DNA of 64,000 nucleotides from NCBI GenBank assembly GCA_025612245.1, contig JAAXKQ010000012.1, positions 62,001-126,000 on the forward strand, written 5' to 3'. This document shows positions 8,905 through 17,261 of the stretch, piece after piece (positions within the stretch are counted from its first letter, which is position 1; every line of letters begins with the position of its first letter). The translations under genes were made by a program, and so were the position numbers. Source of the DNA: Ignavibacteria bacterium. Lineage in GTDB: Bacteria; Bacteroidota; Ignavibacteria; Ignavibacteriales; SURF-24. The notes under the pieces are model-generated. The model searched no databases and was not told where the DNA came from. It worked only from the letters and a program-made list of their open reading frames with translations.

Positions 8905-8915
8905 CCGGCTTTTTT
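8890..8915 (+). terminator. Terminator overlapping the stop codon
   Basis: AAAAAGCCGG (8890-8899) pairs with CCGGCTTTTT; the five-base loop contains the TAG stop of the lysine-rich gene. T-run follows. Confidence 0.85.
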
Positions 8916-8952
8916 AATAATGATGCGCGGGCTCCTTCCGGGTAAATTTTTC

Positions 8953-10533
8953 TTAAAGTGGGATACCGCCTTTATAAGGAGGAGCGCTGTGCGACTTCAT
9001 TTCCTCCTGCAGCTTTTGTTTTTCAAGGAACATCCCCGGCGAAATTGAAACGTGGTAGGTGTGAGGGTTTATCAGTCTCCTTACGCCTGCATCCAGCCTT
9101 CTTAAGTCCATATCCCTCGTTTTCCTGATCTCTTCAATGTCCGGGAATTCATATTTGGTATTCCCATTTTCCACAATCGTCTGAAGCAAACTTTCAATTT
9201 CCGGGTAATCTTTCCTGTTTATTGTGCGGCTTTTATTCTGGTCGGAATGGTGTATCAGCTGTATCTGGTTTAATTGTCCGGGGTTTTCGCCCTTTAGCGT
9301 AACCAGGTCGGCGTTGGCCTTTCCGGAATTATCATAAATGCGGAAGAGTTCCTTTTGCCCGGGATTCGGTATCTTCTCTACTGATTCGGAAATTTTTATA
9401 ACGGGGATCCAGCCGTTATTTTCAACTGCTACAAGTTTATAGACTCCTCCCAGGGCGGCCTCGCCCTCAGAGGTTACAAGGCGCGTTCCGACACCGTAGA
9501 CAAGCCTGGTGATGATTTCATCCGGGGTTAATCCTTCCTTAGGTGCCTCTTCGCCGATTTGTGTAATGATCTGCCATATATTCATCTCATCGAGTTCATT
9601 TGACAAGACGACCCTGGCTTCGGTAAAACCTGCCTGATTCAGCATCTTTACGGCCTTGACGCTCAGGTAGGCCAGGTCTCCCGAGTCGAGCCTGATTCCC
9701 TGCGGCGCGTGTCCCTTGGCTTTGAGTTTTTCAAAAGTCTTAATTGCATTAGGTATTCCGCTTTCAAGAGTATTAATTGTGTCGACAAGTAAAATGCAGT
9801 CATCCGGATATAAATCTGCAAAAGCCTGGAAAGCCTCAAGCTCGCTCATTCCAAGTGAAAGGAAAAGCTGGACCATGCTGTGTGCGTGGGTGCCTTTGGG
9901 TGGATACCCCAGAAGGTAGGATATGCCTGCATTTGAAGAAAAATCGGCTCCTCCTATAAGAGCCCCTCTTACGGCTGCAATGGCGCCCCTGTCCTGAGCG
10001 CGCCTGGCTCCAAATTCCAGAACGGGCTGGTTCCGGCAAATCTCTTTTATCCTTGAAGCCTTTGTTGCAATGAGCGTCTGGAAGTTAATCTGGTTAAGAA
10101 GCGCTGTTTCAACGATCTGTGCCACAACAAGGGGCCCTTCAACAATTGTAAGAGGCTCGTTCGGGTGGACGCATCTGCCTTCGGGCACGGCTCTTATGGT
10201 AAGGCTTTGGAAATTCCCGTTACTTTTTAGCCAGTTCAGGAAGTCGTCCTTAAAGATTCTTTCCCCCTTGCTGTTTTTGTGGTTCCGTAAGAATTCAAGC
10301 TCTTCGTTCCTGAAGCGTGCATTCTGCATCCAGTCTATAAACCACTCAAGTCCTGCGTTTATGCAGTAGCCGGCCTTGTGAGAGCCGTAGTCGGGGTATT
10401 TTCTGAAGAAGTGGTCGAAGACTACATGTTTATCCTGAAGTCCCAGATTAAAATAAAGCTGCGACATAACAAGTTCATACTGGTCCGTAAATAAAATTCC
10501 CTCGGTTATATTCTGGTCGAACTTTCTTAACAA
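8953..10533 (-). CDS. pncB: Nicotinate phosphoribosyltransferase
   Basis: Converts nicotinate and PRPP to nicotinate mononucleotide in the Preiss-Handler NAD salvage route; cytoplasmic. Family motifs are LFTDQYELVM near the N-terminus, LEFGARRAQD, the loop GTHAHSMVQ, LVDTINTLESG and the phosphate-binding GIRLDSGDL. An ATG 69 bases further upstream (10602) opens a longer frame of 549 residues, but it has no ribosome-binding site. The TTG at 10533 has GGGAG 5 bases before it and gives a 526-residue protein, closer to family members, which begin shortly before the LFTD motif. I therefore use TTG, with the longer ATG form as the alternative. It stands alone; the C-terminal tail is slightly extended. 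Confidence 0.92.
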   Translation of the reverse strand: MLRKFDQNITEGILFTDQYELVMSQLYFNLGLQDKHVVFDHFFRKYPDYGSHKAGYCINAGLEWFIDWMQNARFRNEELEFLRNHKNSKGERIFKDDFLNWLKSNGNFQSLTIRAVPEGRCVHPNEPLTIVEGPLVVAQIVETALLNQINFQTLIATKASRIKEICRNQPVLEFGARRAQDRGAIAAVRGALIGGADFSSNAGISYLLGYPPKGTHAHSMVQLFLSLGMSELEAFQAFADLYPDDCILLVDTINTLESGIPNAIKTFEKLKAKGHAPQGIRLDSGDLAYLSVKAVKMLNQAGFTEARVVLSNELDEMNIWQIITQIGEEAPKEGLTPDEIITRLVYGVGTRLVTSEGEAALGGVYKLVAVENNGWIPVIKISESVEKIPNPGQKELFRIYDNSGKANADLVTLKGENPGQLNQIQLIHHSDQNKSRTINRKDYPEIESLLQTIVENGNTKYEFPDIEEIRKTRDMDLRRLDAGVRRLINPHTYHVSISPGMFLEKQKLQEEMKSHSAPPYKGGIPL

Positions 10534-10779
10534 TTTATCTCCCGTGTACGCTTGTGTGTATATCTTTTTAATATTAGTAAAAAGGCGTAAAGTTTCAAAC
10601 ATTTGGCTTTGCAGCCTGTGGAAGCCGCATGGTCAGTATTTGCGCAATCAGCAGGGGAATTCGGATTTAACTGAACCCCTCTTTTCGCCGAAAAGGCAGG
10701 TGTGAAATTATATAAATTTGGAGCAATAAGGAAGCCCAAACTTTCGAGGTGATCCGTTTTTTATTGGCGGGAATATAAA

Positions 10780-10807
10780 GGCGGCAGGAATTTGAGCTCC
10801 TGCCGCC
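10780..10807 (-). terminator. Hairpin terminator for the small gene at 10835
   Basis: GGCGGCAGGA (10780-10789) and TCCTGCCGCC (10798-10807) form a perfect 10-bp GC-rich stem with an 8-base loop, 28 bases past the stop. The U-tract on the reverse strand is weak (TTTATATT). Confidence 0.6.
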
Positions 10808-10834
10808 CCAAAAAAATAGGAAGGATTAGATACC

Positions 10835-11110
10835 TCAATTTTCAACTAATGATTTTTTCTTCATCAGGCTGAAGACTGCGTAGTGTATTGCTGAAGAAAG
10901 AGGTTTTCCAATGTTCATTTCCTCGCATACCTCTTTTACAAAATCATCTTTCGGAATGTACTTTGTTTTTACCCCGACTTCCAGGCAGATTTCATTCTCA
11001 GTAGTATCGCAGATATATTCAAGTCTCGATGCCTGCGAGATCACATCCTCATAATTAAGATCTTTCCCCTTATCCCTAAAAGATTTTCCATAAAAGTTTT
11101 TTAGATTCAT
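10835..11110 (-). CDS. Small conserved-looking protein of unknown function (91 aa)
   Basis: I do not recognise the family. From the start at 11110 it begins MNLKNFYGKSF and is a soluble mixed-charge protein with three cysteines (in YICDTTENEICLE and VCEEM), no signal peptide and no membrane segment. A longer frame starts 24 bases upstream, but AGGAGG lies 5 bases before the ATG at 11110, which decides the start. It is a monocistronic unit with a strong hairpin after the stop and an AT-rich upstream region with a TA-dinucleotide tract. It could be a small regulatory or stress protein. Confidence 0.7.
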   Translation of the reverse strand: MNLKNFYGKSFRDKGKDLNYEDVISQASRLEYICDTTENEICLEVGVKTKYIPKDDFVKEVCEEMNIGKPLSSAIHYAVFSLMKKKSLVEN

Positions 11111-11143
11111 TTTTACCTCCTGACCAAAAAACAATTAATTCTT

Positions 11144-11163
11144 TTATATATATATATATATAT
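11144..11163. repeat. TA dinucleotide tract
   Basis: About ten TA units lie 35-55 bases upstream of the start of the 91-residue gene, within its likely promoter region. Such tracts can change length and alter promoter spacing. Confidence 0.6.
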
Positions 11164-11331
11164 GGTTACAAGAGCCGAATTCGGAAAAATTTTTGAAAAA
11201 ATTTTATTTTTTTTAGAAAAAGTGTGAAATTTCAGGAAATAAAGGTGTGAGGAGTGCCATAAAAGGCATCTCCCCACATTATTTTTGTGAAAAAGTGCTC
11301 CAGAGCAGGCCACAAAGTAGTACGAAGCAGG

Positions 11332-14300
11332 CTACATTGAAAATGCTTTTCTTATCAGTTCCTCCTGTTCTTTCTGATGAACCTTCAAGGAGCCGGAAGC
11401 AGGGCTAGCGCTTTCATTTCTTCCCGAATAATAAAGCTTGATATTCTGAGAGGTGAAGTCCTCAGATTTCTGGAAAATAAAGCTCCAGGCACCCATGTTT
11501 TTAGGTTCTTCCTGCGCCCAGACAAGTTTGCGTGCATTGGGATATGAATCAATAACCATTTGAATATCTTCCAGAGGGAAGGGGTAGAGCTCTTCCAGGC
11601 GGATTACGGCAGTATCGGTAATTTTATTTTTAATCTTATGGGCAATAACCTCATAGTAAAGCTTTCCGCTCAGTAAAATCAGCCTTGAAACGGAATTTTT
11701 GTTCTCAGCCGAGTAATCATCAAGTACTTTGAAGAACTTTCCGTTCGTCAGCTCGGTTAAGATAGAGCGTGCTTCAGGCAGCCTGAGCAGGCTTTTAGGA
11801 GTAAATTCCACCAGGGGTCTTTTCAAGTTGTGTTTAACCTGCCTGCGCAGAAGATGAAAATATTGTGCCGGTGTAGTGACATTGCACACACTCATGTTGT
11901 CATCTGCCGCAAGCGATAGGAATCTTTCAATTCTGGCGCTTGAGTGCTCGGGGCCCTGGCCTTCGTACCCGTGGGGTAAAAGAAGTACCAGGCTGTTTGG
12001 CAGTTTCCACTTGCTGTAGGCGCTTGCCAGGAAGTTATCAATTATTACCTGTGCCCCGTTTGCAAAGTCGCCGAATTGGGCTTCCCAGAGTACAAGCGAC
12101 AACGGGTCGGCAACACTGTAGCCCAATTCAAAGCCAAGTACAGCAGCCTCAGAGAGCAGACTGTCCAGGGCTTCCATGGATGCCTTTTCGGGGACCAGCT
12201 GGTTTAATAATAGCAATTCCTCGCCCGTATTTATGTCTGACAAAATTAAGTGTCTCTGGCTGAAAGTTCCCCTGGCGCTATCCTGTCCGCTTAGGCGTAT
12301 TGGGGTGCCTTCAAGAAGCAGCGTCCCGAAGGCCAAAGCCTCGGCGTAAGCCCAGTCCAGTGGCAACTGGGGATTACTGATAAGCTCTCTTCTTTTTGTG
12401 AGCATTCTGGAGAGCTTAGGGTTTGCGACAAAGCTCCCGGGCAGTGAAGTTATCTTTTCAACTACGCTTAGGATCTCGTCCCTGCTTACTGAGGTGGGAG
12501 CGTTTTCCCGCGGAGCGAATAGCTTATCTTCCGGGACAGCAAGAGGCAGGTCGGAGTAAAAGTCAAACGTATCGTTTGCCGACTTATCGAAGGATTCGTT
12601 CAGGCATTCGTTGACGCTTGACCTTTTTTCAATTTCCTCGTCGGGCGACAAAAGCTTTTCAGCAATCAGCTTCTGCTTGTAGAGCTCCTTTACAGAAGGG
12701 TGTTCCTTAATATTTTTGTACATCAGGGGCTGCGTATAGGCCGGGTCGTCGCCTTCGTTATGTCCGTGGCGCCTGTAGCCGAAGAGGTCTATTACCACAT
12801 CCTTGCTGAATTTTTGCCGGTATTCATACGCCAGTCGGGTAACCCAGAGCGCTGCCTCGGGGTCGTCTCCATTTACGTGGAAAATTGGGGCCTGCACCAT
12901 TTTGGCTACATCCGTGGCATATATGGAGGAGCGCGCTTCGGCCGGGTCGGTTGTAAAACCGATCTGGTTATTTATTATGAGATGGATTGTACCTCCCGTG
13001 CGGTAGCCTTTGAGCTGCGAAAGGTTAAGTGTTTCGGCAACGACGCCCTGTCCTGCAAATGCCGCATCGCCATGAATGAGAAGGGGAATGATAACTTTTC
13101 TTTCCACGTCATTGGCTCTTTTCTGCTTTGCCCTTACAATTCCTTCCACAACGGGGTTAACCCATTCCAGGTGGCTCGGGTTCGAGGCAACAGAAACCGT
13201 AAGCACATTACCGTTAATTGCCTTTACCTTGCCCGAGGCTCCAAGGTGATACTTTACGTCACCCGAACCCTGAACGGAATTCGGATCGATGTTACCTTCG
13301 AACTCCGTAAAAATCTTTTCGTAGGATTTCCCGATTATATTGGCCAGGACGTTAAGGCGACCCCTGTGTGCCATGCCCATGAAGATCTCCTGAACGGAGT
13401 CCTCGGCCGCGAGGTTGATCAGATAGTCCAGGACCGGTATTACGGTTTCAGAGCCTTCAAGAGAAAACCTCTTATGGCCCACATATTTGGTATGCAGAAA
13501 ATGTTCAAACTCCTCTGCAATTACGAGTTCCCAGAGCATCCTTTTTTTCAGCTCCGGGCTGAAATTATAGTGGTTTCTAATAGGTTCCATCCTGCTTTGA
13601 AGCCATGATTTCTCCTCCGGGTGCTGAATGTGCATGTATTCTATGCCTACTTTGTCGCAGTATGTCTGCTGCAGTATATCAAGAATCTCCCTTAATGTAC
13701 CGGTTTCCTTTCCCCCCAGGCCTCCCGTGATGAATTTCCTGTCGTAGTCCCAGATTGTAAAGCCCAGGTTGGCCGGGTCCAGTTCAGGGTGATAGATTGA
13801 GTTTACGCCCAGGGGGTTGAGGTTTGCAATTAAATGGCCTCTTACCCTGTAAATATTTATCAGCTGCAGTATTCTGGCCTGTTTTTCCACGTTTTCCATT
13901 CCGGGCAGTTCGGAATAAGCCTTTGTTGGCGTATCCTCCCTGTAGCTGACAGGCTTTTGCGGGATATTGAAATCTCTGAATATATCCTCATAAAAATTCG
14001 CTTCTCCTAAGAGGAGGTCGTTTATCAGTTTCAGGAAGAGTCCCGATTCGGCGCCCTGGATTACGCGGTGGTCGTATGTGCTTGTAATGTTCATTACCTT
14101 GCCGATGCCGAGTTCGGCTATAGTTGAACGGCTCATGGCCTGATACTGTGCCGGATAGTCTATGACCCCGATTGCAATAATTACTCCCTGGCCCGTCATG
14201 AGTCTTGGAATGGAAGATACCGTACCCACGGTACCCGGGTTTGTAAGTGAAATTGTGGTTGCCTGGAAGTCCGAAGGCTCAATCTTGCCCGTCCTGGAGC

Positions 14301-15030
14301 GTTTAATAACGTCGTCATAGGCCTTCCTGAAGTCATAGAAATTCATCTTATCGGCCTGTTTTATGTTAGGTACAATAAGTGAGCGGCTGCCGTCTTTTTT
14401 CTCAATATCTATTGCCAGGCCGAAATTCACCTCCTTTTTCTGCACCAGGTAAGGTTTTCCATCAAGCATCGAAAAGGAGTTATTCATGGATGGGAAAAGC
14501 CGCAAAGCGCGAACTATTGCGTAGGCTACTATGTGCGTAAAGGAAATTTTTCCCTGATTTGTCCTCTGAAGGAACTGGTTTATGATTCTGCGGTTTTCTT
14601 CCAGCAATTTGACCGAAATTGTCCTCTGGCTTGTGGCAGTAGGTATGGATAGGCTGCCTGTCATGTTCTCGATAATTCTGGCGCCGACGCCGGTAATGAG
14701 CTGAAAATTCCCGTGGTCGCCAACAGGAGACGGAGGCGCGGTGGGCGAAGACGAAGTGGCATGCAGAGCTTCTTTCTTCTCTGCCTGCTGCAGTCCTGTC
14801 GGTTTAATTTCAGCCTGTCTTTTTTCAACAGGAGGTGACGGTGGTTTTGCCCTGCCTTTCTGCGGCGCAGGTGCGGCTTTTTTCAGGTTATCAAAATATT
14901 TCCGCCAGTATTCCGAAACCGAGGTTTTATCGTTTAAGTAGCTGTCGTACAGATCCGCCACATACCAGAAGTTTGAACCGAACTGCTCAAAGAGAATTTC
15001 ATGTCCGTCGGATAAATGCTGCTCATTCAT
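11332..15030 (-). CDS. kgd: Multifunctional 2-oxoglutarate dehydrogenase E1 / succinyltransferase E2 (Kgd type)
   Basis: Thiamine-diphosphate enzyme of the TCA cycle that decarboxylates 2-oxoglutarate. The order matches mycobacterial Kgd: a short E1 N-terminal motif (NFWYVADLYDSYL, 21-33), a Pro/Ala-rich linker (about 50-105), an E2 acyltransferase core (about 110-345), then the E1 catalytic region (about 370-1232). E2 His321 is in YDHRVIQG; the usual HxxxDG has Q here, as in Kgd. E1 motifs include MAHRGRLN, GDAAFAGQGV and RRHGHNEGDDP. At 1,232 residues it has the size of Kgd. No lipoyl domain is present, and no E3 gene is nearby, so lipoylated partners must be elsewhere. GAGGG lies 9 bases before the ATG. 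Confidence 0.95.
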   Translation of the reverse strand: MNEQHLSDGHEILFEQFGSNFWYVADLYDSYLNDKTSVSEYWRKYFDNLKKAAPAPQKGRAKPPSPPVEKRQAEIKPTGLQQAEKKEALHATSSSPTAPPSPVGDHGNFQLITGVGARIIENMTGSLSIPTATSQRTISVKLLEENRRIINQFLQRTNQGKISFTHIVAYAIVRALRLFPSMNNSFSMLDGKPYLVQKKEVNFGLAIDIEKKDGSRSLIVPNIKQADKMNFYDFRKAYDDVIKRSRTGKIEPSDFQATTISLTNPGTVGTVSSIPRLMTGQGVIIAIGVIDYPAQYQAMSRSTIAELGIGKVMNITSTYDHRVIQGAESGLFLKLINDLLLGEANFYEDIFRDFNIPQKPVSYREDTPTKAYSELPGMENVEKQARILQLINIYRVRGHLIANLNPLGVNSIYHPELDPANLGFTIWDYDRKFITGGLGGKETGTLREILDILQQTYCDKVGIEYMHIQHPEEKSWLQSRMEPIRNHYNFSPELKKRMLWELVIAEEFEHFLHTKYVGHKRFSLEGSETVIPVLDYLINLAAEDSVQEIFMGMAHRGRLNVLANIIGKSYEKIFTEFEGNIDPNSVQGSGDVKYHLGASGKVKAINGNVLTVSVASNPSHLEWVNPVVEGIVRAKQKRANDVERKVIIPLLIHGDAAFAGQGVVAETLNLSQLKGYRTGGTIHLIINNQIGFTTDPAEARSSIYATDVAKMVQAPIFHVNGDDPEAALWVTRLAYEYRQKFSKDVVIDLFGYRRHGHNEGDDPAYTQPLMYKNIKEHPSVKELYKQKLIAEKLLSPDEEIEKRSSVNECLNESFDKSANDTFDFYSDLPLAVPEDKLFAPRENAPTSVSRDEILSVVEKITSLPGSFVANPKLSRMLTKRRELISNPQLPLDWAYAEALAFGTLLLEGTPIRLSGQDSARGTFSQRHLILSDINTGEELLLLNQLVPEKASMEALDSLLSEAAVLGFELGYSVADPLSLVLWEAQFGDFANGAQVIIDNFLASAYSKWKLPNSLVLLLPHGYEGQGPEHSSARIERFLSLAADDNMSVCNVTTPAQYFHLLRRQVKHNLKRPLVEFTPKSLLRLPEARSILTELTNGKFFKVLDDYSAENKNSVSRLILLSGKLYYEVIAHKIKNKITDTAVIRLEELYPFPLEDIQMVIDSYPNARKLVWAQEEPKNMGAWSFIFQKSEDFTSQNIKLYYSGRNESASPASGSLKVHQKEQEELIRKAFSM

Positions 15031-15404
15031 TGTGCTATACCCTCAATATATTATTTTCTTAACGTTCCCATTATTTTTAGTTTAAGAAAATGCGGGCTCA
15101 AACTCAATCTAGCAAAAAGCCCCAAATTTAAGTCTTCCGGAATCCAAAAGGTATGTAGATTTAATTACCCCGGAGTTTGAGTGAAAAAGTGAGAATTTTC
15201 TTGCAAATGATGCATAAATTTGCAAAATTGCAGAATAGATAAATTAACAACGACTAAATGAAAGTAAAGATATGCTCTTTACAGACGTAAATACCTTTTA
15301 TTTCCAGAAATTAAATCCTCTCTTGCTTCGGCATTGCCCTGACTTGTAAGTCTCCCATTTTGCTTGCCCCTTTTTTAACATAGATTTGATTAGGAGGAAA
15401 TTAT
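15031..15404. other. Divergent kgd/glmS intergenic region with two inverted repeats
   Basis: This 374-bp region holds the promoters of both kgd and glmS. It contains CTCAAACTC (15097-15105) with its complement GAGTTTGAG (15173-15181), and TTGCAAAT (15201-15208) with ATTTGCAA (15218-15225). TAAATTTG-type minus-10 boxes occur on the forward strand (15215-15222) and on the reverse strand (15123-15130), but neither has a TTG at the right distance. I saw no glmS ribozyme-like element near the glmS start. Confidence 0.5.
15201..15225. repeat. 8-bp inverted repeat TTGCAAAT/ATTTGCAA
   Basis: The two arms are separated by 9 bases, giving a symmetrical operator-like site that overlaps a possible TAAATTTG minus-10 box, about 180 bases upstream of glmS. 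Confidence 0.45.
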
Positions 15405-17237
15405 ATGTGCGGTATAGTTGGTTATATTGGCGCAAAGAATTGTATTCCTATATTAGTTGGCGGGTTGAGAAGGTTAGAATACCGGGGTTATGATTCCGCA
15501 GGTATCGGTGTTCTTTCACAAGGTAAAGCCCTTGTTGTAAAAAGTGTAGGAAAAGTAAGTGTTCTCCAGGATAAATTAGACAAACTAAGCATCAGTTCAA
15601 GCATTGGAATCGGTCACACCAGGTGGGCGACGCATGGCGTTCCAAACGAAACAAATGCTCATCCTCATGTGAATGAAAAGAATTCACTGATGCTGATCCA
15701 CAACGGGATTATTGAAAACTATGCGGCTTTGAAGGAAACCCTTAAGCTGGCGGGCTACGTCTTTAAGAGCGACACTGATACGGAAGTCCTGGCTCATCTG
15801 ATTGACAGCTTTCTTAATAAGGGACTGACGCTGTTTAATTCCGTACGGGCGGCCTTAAACGAGGTGGAAGGAACCTACGGCATTGCAGTCATTTTTGAGA
15901 ATGAGCCGGACAAGATTGTAGTTGCAAAAAAGGGCTCACCGCTTGTAATAGGCATAGGAGACAATGAAAACTATATTGCCTCAGACGTAAGCGCGCTCGT
16001 AGCACATACACAGCAGGTAGTTTACCTGGAAGACGGCGAAGTAGTTGAAGTCTATAAGGACAAATTCATCGCAAAGGATGTTTCCGACAAGGAGATAGTG
16101 AAAAAAGTGCAGGAAATCACGCTTAAGCTGGATGAAATCAGCAAAGGCGGCTTCCAGCATTTTATGCTCAAGGAGATCATGGAACAGTCCGAATCCATCT
16201 GCAATTCCATGCGCGGAAGGCTGGTTCCGACTGAAGGCACCTCAAAGCTTGGAGGCATCGAGGAGTATGCCGACCGCCTGGCACAGTCGAAAAGGATTAT
16301 CATTTCTGCCTGCGGCACGTCGTATCATGCGGGGCTGGTAGGTGAGTACATGTTCGAGCAGTTTGCCGAGATCCCGACAGAAGTCGAATACGCATCGGAG
16401 TTCAGGTACAGAAACCCGATCATTTATCCCGAAGATACCGTAATTTTTATTTCTCAAAGCGGTGAGACGGCAGATACGCTTGCCGCGCTGAAAGAATCCA
16501 AAAGGCGCGGGGCACTCTGCATCGGAATTTGCAACGTCGTCGGAAGCTCAATTGCAAGGGAAAGCCACGCTGGCGTCTATATACACGCCGGTCCTGAAAT
16601 CGGTGTGGCCTCAACGAAAGCCTTTACATCGCAGCTAATTGTACTTTCACTCATTACGCTCTTGATTGCAAGAAAGAAGCGCATGAGCCTCATTGACGGG
16701 CAGAATGTAGTATCTGAAATTGAGCACCTGCCCGAGAAAATTGAAAGCATACTCAGGCTAAATGACGGGATTGAAAAAATTGCCGAAGATTTCAAGGATG
16801 CAAAGAACTTCCTTTACCTGGGCAGGGGGTATAACTTCCCGGTTGCACTCGAAGGCGCACTGAAGCTCAAGGAAATCTCTTACATACACGCCGAAGGATA
16901 TCCGGCGGCTGAAATGAAACACGGACCCATTGCCCTGGTCGATAAAATGATGCCCGTAGTCTTTATTGCTCCCAGGGATTCGACATACGAGAAAATCCTC
17001 AGCAACATACAGGAGGTTAAAGCAAGGCACGGAAGAATAATTGCAATTGCCTCGGAAAGCGACGACAAAATCAATGATTTGGTTGACTATACGATAAAGG
17101 TTCCGGACACAATAAGAATGTTAATGCCAATTCTTACTGTTATACCATTACAGTTGTTGGCTTATCATATAGCGGTCAAAAAAGGGCTGAACGTAGATCA
17201 GCCCAGGAATTTAGCTAAAAGTGTTACAGTAGAATAA
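15405..17237 (+). CDS. glmS: Glutamine--fructose-6-phosphate aminotransferase (isomerizing)
   Basis: Makes glucosamine-6-phosphate from fructose-6-phosphate and glutamine, the first committed step to UDP-GlcNAc for peptidoglycan and lipopolysaccharide. The N-terminal nucleophile Cys2 is in MCGIVGYIG, with the glutaminase motifs GYDSAG, GHTRWATHG and HNGIIENY. Two SIS sugar-binding domains follow (CGTSYHAG, SQSGETADT; ALEGALKLKEISY, EMKHGPIALVD), and the conserved C-terminal LAKSVTVE is intact. Its 610 residues are normal for the family. AGGAGG lies 8 bases before the ATG. It starts a forward cluster; the next gene begins 24 bases later. Confidence 0.98.
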   Translation: MCGIVGYIGAKNCIPILVGGLRRLEYRGYDSAGIGVLSQGKALVVKSVGKVSVLQDKLDKLSISSSIGIGHTRWATHGVPNETNAHPHVNEKNSLMLIHNGIIENYAALKETLKLAGYVFKSDTDTEVLAHLIDSFLNKGLTLFNSVRAALNEVEGTYGIAVIFENEPDKIVVAKKGSPLVIGIGDNENYIASDVSALVAHTQQVVYLEDGEVVEVYKDKFIAKDVSDKEIVKKVQEITLKLDEISKGGFQHFMLKEIMEQSESICNSMRGRLVPTEGTSKLGGIEEYADRLAQSKRIIISACGTSYHAGLVGEYMFEQFAEIPTEVEYASEFRYRNPIIYPEDTVIFISQSGETADTLAALKESKRRGALCIGICNVVGSSIARESHAGVYIHAGPEIGVASTKAFTSQLIVLSLITLLIARKKRMSLIDGQNVVSEIEHLPEKIESILRLNDGIEKIAEDFKDAKNFLYLGRGYNFPVALEGALKLKEISYIHAEGYPAAEMKHGPIALVDKMMPVVFIAPRDSTYEKILSNIQEVKARHGRIIAIASESDDKINDLVDYTIKVPDTIRMLMPILTVIPLQLLAYHIAVKKGLNVDQPRNLAKSVTVE

Positions 17238-17261
17238 CTATTAATTGGGAGGTTATTTTTT

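Noticed and set aside
11144-11163. TA tract as a transposon target or attachment site
   Set aside because: It is a simple dinucleotide run with no flanking duplication or recombinase gene.
12700-13608. A long open frame of about 300 codons on the forward strand inside kgd
   Set aside because: It is antisense to strongly conserved E1 motifs (MAHRGRLN, GDAAFAGQGV), has no ribosome-binding site and no recognisable protein features; it is a by-product of the codon bias of kgd.
15300-15404. glmS ribozyme upstream of glmS
   Set aside because: I see no conserved core or pseudoknot pattern, and the element is known mainly from Firmicutes.
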